From positions 62,001-126,000 of the forward strand of contig CATOIK010000005.1 of NCBI GenBank assembly GCA_951800645.1: DNA of 64,000 nucleotides. The letters run 5' to 3'. The stretch is from an uncultured Eubacteriales bacterium. Lineage in GTDB: Bacteria > Bacillota > Clostridia > Lachnospirales > Lachnospiraceae. The position numbers were made by a program, and so were the translations under genes. Shown one piece after another: positions 59,161 to 64,000 of this stretch (positions are counted from its first letter, which is position 1; every line of letters starts with the position of its first letter). The notes under the pieces were generated by a model. That model was not told where the DNA came from and ran no database searches. It saw only the letters and a program-made list of their open reading frames with translations.

Positions 59161-59892
59161 ATGGCAAAAAAAGTGGTTCTTGTAACCGGCGCTTCTCGTG
59201 GAATCGGGAAAGCCATTGCTGTAAAATTTGCAAAAAAGGGATACAATGTGGTTATCAACTGCGCCCACAGGGAAGCGGAGCTGCTTCAGACAAAGAAAGA
59301 AATTGAAGGCTACCAGGTTTCCTGCCTGGCTGTTTTAGGCGATGTAGGGGACCAGTCCGTCTGCGAATCCATGTTTGCCCAGATCCGCAAGCAGTTCGGC
59401 ACCCTGGATGTGCTGGTAAACAACGCCGGCATTTCCTATGTAGGACTTCTGCAGGAAATGAGCGCAGAAAACTGGGACCGGATTATCCGCACCAACTTAA
59501 CCTCTGTATTTCACTGCTGCAAGCTGGCTATTCCCATGATGCTGGCTGCCGGCGGCGGAAAAATTGTCAATATTTCCTCCGTCTGGGGCGTAGCCGGAGC
59601 TTCCTGCGAGGCAGCCTACTCTGCCACAAAAGGCGGTATCAACGCCTTTACAAAGGCTCTGGCCAAGGAGCTGGCTCCCAGCAACATTCAGGTCAACGCC
59701 GTAGCCTGCGGCGCCATCGACACAGAAATGAACCAGTGGCTGGAAGAGGACGAGCTGATCCAACTGGTAGAGGAAATCCCTGCCGGTCGTCTTGGTCAGG
59801 CTGAGGAGGTAGCAGACCTTGTCTACCACTTAGGCTACAAAGGCAGCTACTTAACCGGCCAGGTCATTGGGCTTGATGGAGGATGGATCTAA
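59161..59892 (+). CDS. Short-chain dehydrogenase/reductase (FabG-like)
   Basis: A 243-residue SDR. TGASRGIG (9-16) binds NAD(P), NNAG (87-90), Ser140, Tyr153 and Lys157 (YSATK) form the catalytic set, and the C-terminus GQVIGLDGGWI is typical of 3-oxoacyl-ACP reductase. It stands alone, outside any fatty-acid cluster, so a role in another keto reduction is possible. AAAGGAG precedes the ATG. Confidence 0.85.
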   Translation: MAKKVVLVTGASRGIGKAIAVKFAKKGYNVVINCAHREAELLQTKKEIEGYQVSCLAVLGDVGDQSVCESMFAQIRKQFGTLDVLVNNAGISYVGLLQEMSAENWDRIIRTNLTSVFHCCKLAIPMMLAAGGGKIVNISSVWGVAGASCEAAYSATKGGINAFTKALAKELAPSNIQVNAVACGAIDTEMNQWLEEDELIQLVEEIPAGRLGQAEEVADLVYHLGYKGSYLTGQVIGLDGGWI

Positions 59893-59967
59893 CTAACAGA
59901 CAGCTGCCGGGCTTTTTAAGCCCGGTCAGCCCATGTCCAGCAGATTCCAAATCCCATCGTTCAGCGT

Positions 59968-60468
59968 TTAAAACTTTCTAATGGCGTCATCTTCGTCAGA
60001 AACTGCCCGAATTGCCCGGACTGTCACATAATAACTGTACCGCTCGTTGGCCTTTATCAGAATCCGATCCCCTACCTTGTGGCCCAGAATCGCCTTTCCC
60101 AAAGGAGATTCCACACTGACCATATTGTTCATGGAATTTCCCCGGATACTGGTTACCAGCTTGTACACTTCTTCCTCATCATCGTCTTCCATATAAAGGG
60201 TCACTTCCTTATTTAAACCCACTTCATCATCACGGGACTTGTCTGAAATAATGATGGCATTTTTCAGCATATTCTCCAGATAGCGAATCCTGCTTTCATT
60301 TTGATTTTTGTCCTTTTTGGCTGCATGATACTCAAAGTTTTCGCTTAAATCTCCGTGAGCCCTGGCCTCCTTCACAGCAGCCAGACACTCCTGCCGCACC
60401 ACCAGCTTCCGGTGCTCAATTTCCGCCTGAATCTTTTCCACATCCGATTTTGTCAATTTCTCTCTCAT
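59968..60468 (-). CDS. greA: Transcript cleavage factor GreA/GreB family
   Basis: A 166-residue factor: N-terminal coiled coil (about 1-75) with the acidic tip DLSENFEYHAAK (Asp/Glu that enter the RNA polymerase channel) and a C-terminal FKBP-like domain (SPLGKAILGHKVGD). Rescues backtracked polymerase. Standard length. Confidence 0.9.
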   Translation of the reverse strand: MREKLTKSDVEKIQAEIEHRKLVVRQECLAAVKEARAHGDLSENFEYHAAKKDKNQNESRIRYLENMLKNAIIISDKSRDDEVGLNKEVTLYMEDDDEEEVYKLVTSIRGNSMNNMVSVESPLGKAILGHKVGDRILIKANERYSYYVTVRAIRAVSDEDDAIRKF

Positions 60469-60544
60469 TTTTCCTCCTTAATTTCAAGCATAGAAATAGG
60501 GAGGGATTCCAAAGAACCCCGCCCCTGCGCTTACCAAACCCTAT

Positions 60545-61435
60545 CTATTCTGCTTCTTCCTTCTGCCCGGCTTCCGCTTCCTCCACAATCCGCAGATAAT
60601 CCGCTTCTTCTTTCTTTATGCTGGGAATAAACCGTTTTGCGAAACGGCCCTGGCCCCGGGTTTTTACATAGAAAAAACCAATCACGGAAAAGGTAACTGC
60701 TCCGATAAAGTTGACGATCAGATCCTCCATGGTGTCAATCAGGCCAATGTCCAGATAACCGCCAAGTCCTAAAGGCTCGCCGTTTATAAACACCTCGTTG
60801 ATGTCATGGATACGGTACACCGCCGTACCTCCTGCCGGATCCAGCATCACTGTGGAAATGTCGTGGATGATGGTGTCCTTCTGCATATCCATATGCAGGA
60901 AGGTGTCCACTCCAAACTCAAAGAACTCCCAAAGCACGCCGATCGTCATGGAAAAGCAAAAAGCCACAACGGACATGTAAACCGGTGACAGGCTGAACTT
61001 GTCCCGCTTTTCCTGATTTAAAATATCCACCAGGGAAAATCCGATAGCCGCCGCCAAAAATCCGTTCAGGGTATGCAGCACCGTGTCCCAGTAAGGGAAT
61101 TTGGTGTAATAGGAACCAATCTCTCCCAGAATTTCCGCAGCAAAAATGAAAATCAGAATGATGATTTCCAAAGTTGTAGGAAATTCAATCTTTAACTCTA
61201 CCTGCAAAAAACTGGGGATTGTAAGTAAAAGAAGTGTTAAACCGCAGTAAAATACATTCTCATAGTTGCGATTTAACACCTGCAGTACCATCACCAGGAT
61301 AACCAGGGCGCGCAGCACCAGATATACGGCAAAGGAGCTTTTGTGCTCTGCGATTTCCATCTTGATGGCTTTTTCTGTTCTGGCCCACCGTTCAGACAGA
61401 CGGCGGGCCGCTTTTTCATTTTTCCTTGGTTTCAT
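60545..61435 (-). CDS. Multi-pass membrane protein, DUF2238-like
   Basis: A 296-residue protein with about seven membrane segments. PYWDTVLHTLNGFLAAAIGF (about 118-137) and GVLWEFFEFGVDTFLHMDMQ with a His/Asp/Glu-rich end resemble the DUF2238/YjdF group. Cytoplasmic ends are charged. Lies between yajC and greA on the same strand. Function unknown. Confidence 0.65.
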   Translation of the reverse strand: MKPRKNEKAARRLSERWARTEKAIKMEIAEHKSSFAVYLVLRALVILVMVLQVLNRNYENVFYCGLTLLLLTIPSFLQVELKIEFPTTLEIIILIFIFAAEILGEIGSYYTKFPYWDTVLHTLNGFLAAAIGFSLVDILNQEKRDKFSLSPVYMSVVAFCFSMTIGVLWEFFEFGVDTFLHMDMQKDTIIHDISTVMLDPAGGTAVYRIHDINEVFINGEPLGLGGYLDIGLIDTMEDLIVNFIGAVTFSVIGFFYVKTRGQGRFAKRFIPSIKKEEADYLRIVEEAEAGQKEEAE

Positions 61436-61445
61436 CTCTTCCCGT

Positions 61446-61748
61446 TTATTCCGGCTTCTCTACCTGTACGATAGACTGCTTCTGCATAGGGATACGGCAG
61501 TTTTTGTTGCTGCCGAATTCTACAATTACGGTATCATCTGTCATATCAATGACAACGCCGTAGAAGCCTGCAGTAGTGAGAACACTGTCGCCAATAGCCA
61601 CGCTGGCTAACAGCTCCTGCATTTTCTTTTTCTCTTTTTTCTGGGGACGGATTGCAAAGAAATACATCAGGGCACAGAAGAAAACAATATAGCCCACTAA
61701 AAACATTCCGCCGCCTGCTCCAGTTCCAGTTGCTGTTGCTGTAAACAT
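61446..61748 (-). CDS. yajC: Preprotein translocase subunit YajC
   Basis: A 100-residue protein with one membrane segment (about 12-35), the FFAIRPQKKEKKKMQELL stretch and a C-terminal domain with GDSVLTTAGFYGVV, all diagnostic. Accessory to SecDF. Located in the tgt-yajC-secDF neighbourhood, 84 nt after tgt. Confidence 0.93.
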   Translation of the reverse strand: MFTATATGTGAGGGMFLVGYIVFFCALMYFFAIRPQKKEKKKMQELLASVAIGDSVLTTAGFYGVVIDMTDDTVIVEFGSNKNCRIPMQKQSIVQVEKPE

Positions 61749-61832
61749 AAAATCCTCCTTGCAGCCATGCCGCCGCCTCGCCGCAGCCAGCCTTTTTCAT
61801 TCTAGTTGTGGATTATCCGGAAAGGGAAAAGC

Positions 61833-62969
61833 TTACTTCTCCCCGGCTTTCATGCCGGCAAGCTTCTTCGCCTTATATTCCCCATACCGGTGCTCCTCGA
61901 TTGCGTCGCGAATCTCTTTCATCATTGTATTATAAAAATATAAATTATGCAAGACGCATAACCGCATTCCCAGCATTTCTTTTGCCTTAAACAGATGACG
62001 GATATACGCTCTGCTGTAGGAACGGCAGGCCGGGCACTGACAGCCTTCCTCAATGGGCCGGGAATCCAGCTCATACTTCTGATTCATCAGATTTAACTTG
62101 CCCTGATTTGTGTAGACATGGCTGTGACGGCCATTTCTGGACGGATATACACAGTCGAAAAAGTCTACGCCCCGGTCCACCGCTTCCAGAATATTGGCCG
62201 GTGTACCAACACCCATTAAATAAGTGGGCTTATTCTGAGGCAGATGAGGAACCGTCACATCCAGGACATGATACATCTCCTCATGGGTCTCTCCCACAGC
62301 CAGGCCGCCGATGGCGTAGCCGTCTAAATCCATGGATGCAATGGTCTTTGCGTGATTTATGCGAATCTCATCTACTACGCCGCCCTGGTTGATGCCGAAC
62401 AGAAGCTGTTCCTTATTGATGGTATCCGGCAGACTGTTAAGCCGCGCCATTTCCTTCTTGCAGCGCTCCAGCCACCGGGTAGTCCGGTCTACAGAATTCT
62501 GAATGTACTTAAGGTCTGCACGGCTGGGGGGACATTCGTCAAAAGCCATGGCAATGGTGGAGCCTAAATTGGACTGGATCTGCATACTTTCCTCCGGCCC
62601 CATAAAAATCCTGTGGCCGTCAATGTGAGACTGAAAGTATACCCCCTCCTCCTTAATTTTGCGAAGGCCGGCCAGGGAAAACACCTGGAAGCCGCCGGAA
62701 TCTGTAAGAATGGGGCGGTCCCAGTTCATAAACCTGTGAAGACCGCCGAACTCCTTAATCAGCTTGTCGCCGGTGCGCACATGAAGGTGGTAGGTGTTAG
62801 ACAGCTCCACCTGGGTGCCAATCTGGCGCAGATCATCAGTGGAAACTGCGCCTTTGATAACACCCACCGTGCCTACATTCATAAATACAGGGGTCTGGAT
62901 GGTGCCGTGGACCGTCTCCACCTGGGCCCGCTTGGCACGGCCATCCGTTGTAATCAACTGATATTTCAT
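61833..62969 (-). CDS. tgt: Queuine tRNA-ribosyltransferase
   Basis: A 378-residue Tgt that exchanges G34 for a queuosine precursor. TPVFMNVGTVG, catalytic Asp in LTDSGGFQVFSL and in GIDFFDCVYPSRNGRH-like (GVDFFDCVYPSRNGRH), and zinc ligands CQCPAC with a later His. Start MKYQLITTD (62969) is chosen because it overlaps the secDF stop (ATGA) behind AGGAAG; the frame continues inside secDF without function. Confidence 0.95.
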   Translation of the reverse strand: MKYQLITTDGRAKRAQVETVHGTIQTPVFMNVGTVGVIKGAVSTDDLRQIGTQVELSNTYHLHVRTGDKLIKEFGGLHRFMNWDRPILTDSGGFQVFSLAGLRKIKEEGVYFQSHIDGHRIFMGPEESMQIQSNLGSTIAMAFDECPPSRADLKYIQNSVDRTTRWLERCKKEMARLNSLPDTINKEQLLFGINQGGVVDEIRINHAKTIASMDLDGYAIGGLAVGETHEEMYHVLDVTVPHLPQNKPTYLMGVGTPANILEAVDRGVDFFDCVYPSRNGRHSHVYTNQGKLNLMNQKYELDSRPIEEGCQCPACRSYSRAYIRHLFKAKEMLGMRLCVLHNLYFYNTMMKEIRDAIEEHRYGEYKAKKLAGMKAGEK

Positions 62970-64000
62970 TTTTTCTTCCTGTTGGTCATTACGAACCACA
63001 TAGCGCCTGTCAGGCAGACAGAGGAATAAGTTCCGCATACAATTCCCACCATAAGCGGCAGTGCAAACTCACGGATAGAGGACACGCCCAGCAGGAACAG
63101 TACAAATACCATGATAAAGGTAGTCAGAGAAGTGTTGATGCTTCTGGTAAAGGTCTGGGTAATGCTTAAGTTCACCAGCTCTGCCAGGCTTCTTTTTCCC
63201 TGGCTCTCTGCCAGGTTTTCACGGATTCGGTCAAAGATAACGATGGTGGCATTGATGGAATAACCTACAATCGTCAGCATACATGCGATAAAGGTAGATC
63301 CTACAGACCACTTAGCTACAGCATAGAAGGTGATAACCACCAGCACATCATGCAGCAGAGCCAGAATTGCGCTGGCTGCAAAGCGTATATCCTTAAACCG
63401 GAACCAGATATATAACAGCATCAGAGCGGTAGCCACGATAACAGCCCACCATGCGTCCTGCTTCATCTCTGCACTGACTGCGCCGGAGATGCTTTCTGCC
63501 GTAATCTTCTCAGCCTCAACGCCGAAGTTTTCTACCATAGCGTCTTCCATGGCCTGTCTCTGTTCTACATTCAAGGTCTTGGTTTTAATAATAACCTCGT
63601 TGGTGCCTGCCACCTTCTGGGTCTGCACATCGGCATCTCCTGTGATTTCAGATACAACCGGAACCACCTTGGCGGAAATATCCTCCAGGCTCATATCCTC
63701 ATTAAAGGTTACATTGGTAGAAGTACCGCCGGTAAAGTCCATACCGTAATTTAAGATATGGCCGGTCTTGCTGTTGTTCAGCGCCATAGCTGCCCATCCG
63801 CCTACAATGATTACCAGAGACAGGATGAAGCACAGGTTCTTCTTGCCCAGGAAATTGATGGGGGCTCTGTCCTTCTTGGTGCCGTAGAATTTGGGGCTTT
63901 CAAAGCCTAAGCTGTACAGAGCGTACAGGGCGCCTCTGGTAATAAACAGAGCCGTCACCATGGAAAGTACAATACCGATAGCCAGGGTAGTAGCAAAGCC
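62966..64000 (-). CDS. secDF: SecDF fusion protein, C-terminal part (cut by window edge)
   Basis: At least 344 residues visible. The frame is open to 64000 and begins in the window with GFATTLAIGIVLSMVTALFI, the end of a SecD domain. It then continues into a full SecF domain (FTGGTSTNVTF, YIWFRFKDIRFAASAILAL split at FAAS, IVGYSINATIVIFDRIRENL, split at INAT). So SecD and SecF are one polypeptide, as in many Firmicutes. Proton-driven late export. An apparent start at 63961 is internal. Confidence 0.92.
   Translation of the reverse strand, partial: GFATTLAIGIVLSMVTALFITRGALYALYSLGFESPKFYGTKKDRAPINFLGKKNLCFILSLVIIVGGWAAMALNNSKTGHILNYGMDFTGGTSTNVTFNEDMSLEDISAKVVPVVSEITGDADVQTQKVAGTNEVIIKTKTLNVEQRQAMEDAMVENFGVEAEKITAESISGAVSAEMKQDAWWAVIVATALMLLYIWFRFKDIRFAASAILALLHDVLVVITFYAVAKWSVGSTFIACMLTIVGYSINATIVIFDRIRENLAESQGKRSLAELVNLSITQTFTRSINTSLTTFIMVFVLFLLGVSSIREFALPLMVGIVCGTYSSVCLTGAMWFVMTNRKKK

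Noticed and set aside
59893-59967. Terminator after the SDR gene
   Set aside because: A CCGGGC/GCCCGG hairpin is present near 59910 but has no T-run on either strand.

Overview
The window looks like a gut Clostridia (most likely Lachnospiraceae) chromosome. The host genes are Firmicutes-type: a secA-prfB pair with a prfB programmed frameshift, long-form hpf, the ftsEX division locus, secDF-tgt-yajC, the tsaE/tsaB/rimI/tsaD set, and kduI/yhcH for hexuronate use. This genus-level reading is an inference from gene content, not from a search.

Layout. 1-10.6 kb: chromosome. It holds the start of metF, a PfoR-like PTS_EIIC_2 membrane protein, a division/cell-wall operon (PucR-type regulator, ftsE, ftsX, coiled-coil M23 protein, S41 protease), a stand-alone sugar-ABC ATPase, and a short thioesterase/CvfB/methyltransferase operon. 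10.7-34.08 kb: a GC-richer integrative conjugative element of about 23.4 kb, of the Tn1549/CTn type. It is bounded by predicted attL and attR and carries its own large serine recombinase. 34.1-64 kb: chromosome again, nearly all on the minus strand: yhcH-kduI, mscL, a YeiH-like transporter, tRNA-Gln, cutC, ispD, tsaD, rnz, rimI, tsaB, tsaE, tex, hom, prfB, secA, a cluster of DnaA boxes, hpf, an NlpC/P60 hydrolase, trxB, an SDR, greA, yajC, tgt and a secDF fusion cut by the window edge.

Inside the element, the left module has an orphan ParB, a DUF7768-like protein and the anti-restriction protein ArdA. The transfer module follows: PcfB, the VirD4/TraG coupling ATPase, Maff2, a TrbL/VirB6-like membrane protein, two DNA methyltransferases, PrgI, the VirB4 ATPase, a CD1107-like NlpC/P60 hydrolase, DUF4315, DUF4366, Cys-rich proteins, MobC and relaxase. 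A lower-GC cargo block (HTH regulator, TetR repressor, MFS efflux pump) separates this from the right module (sigma-like factor, small proteins, recombinase).

The most striking signal is a 25-bp palindrome (arms ACTTCGGGACA and TGTCCCGAAGT around a 3-nt spacer). It occurs 16 times, at nearly every gene junction of the element and inside six of its genes, in more than one reading frame. It is absent from the cargo block, and I found none in the flanking chromosome. Its core differs by module: GAGACA in the outer maintenance parts, GGGACA in the transfer part. An element-wide binding site for the orphan ParB, parS-like, is the leading hypothesis. Second, several transfer genes seem to start at non-standard codons beside strong Shine-Dalgarno sites. 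The clearest is the MT-A70 methyltransferase, whose catalytic DPPW motif lies upstream of every ATG, GTG or TTG in frame. Third, seven DnaA boxes, some joined end to end, lie between secA and hpf, with no dnaA in view.
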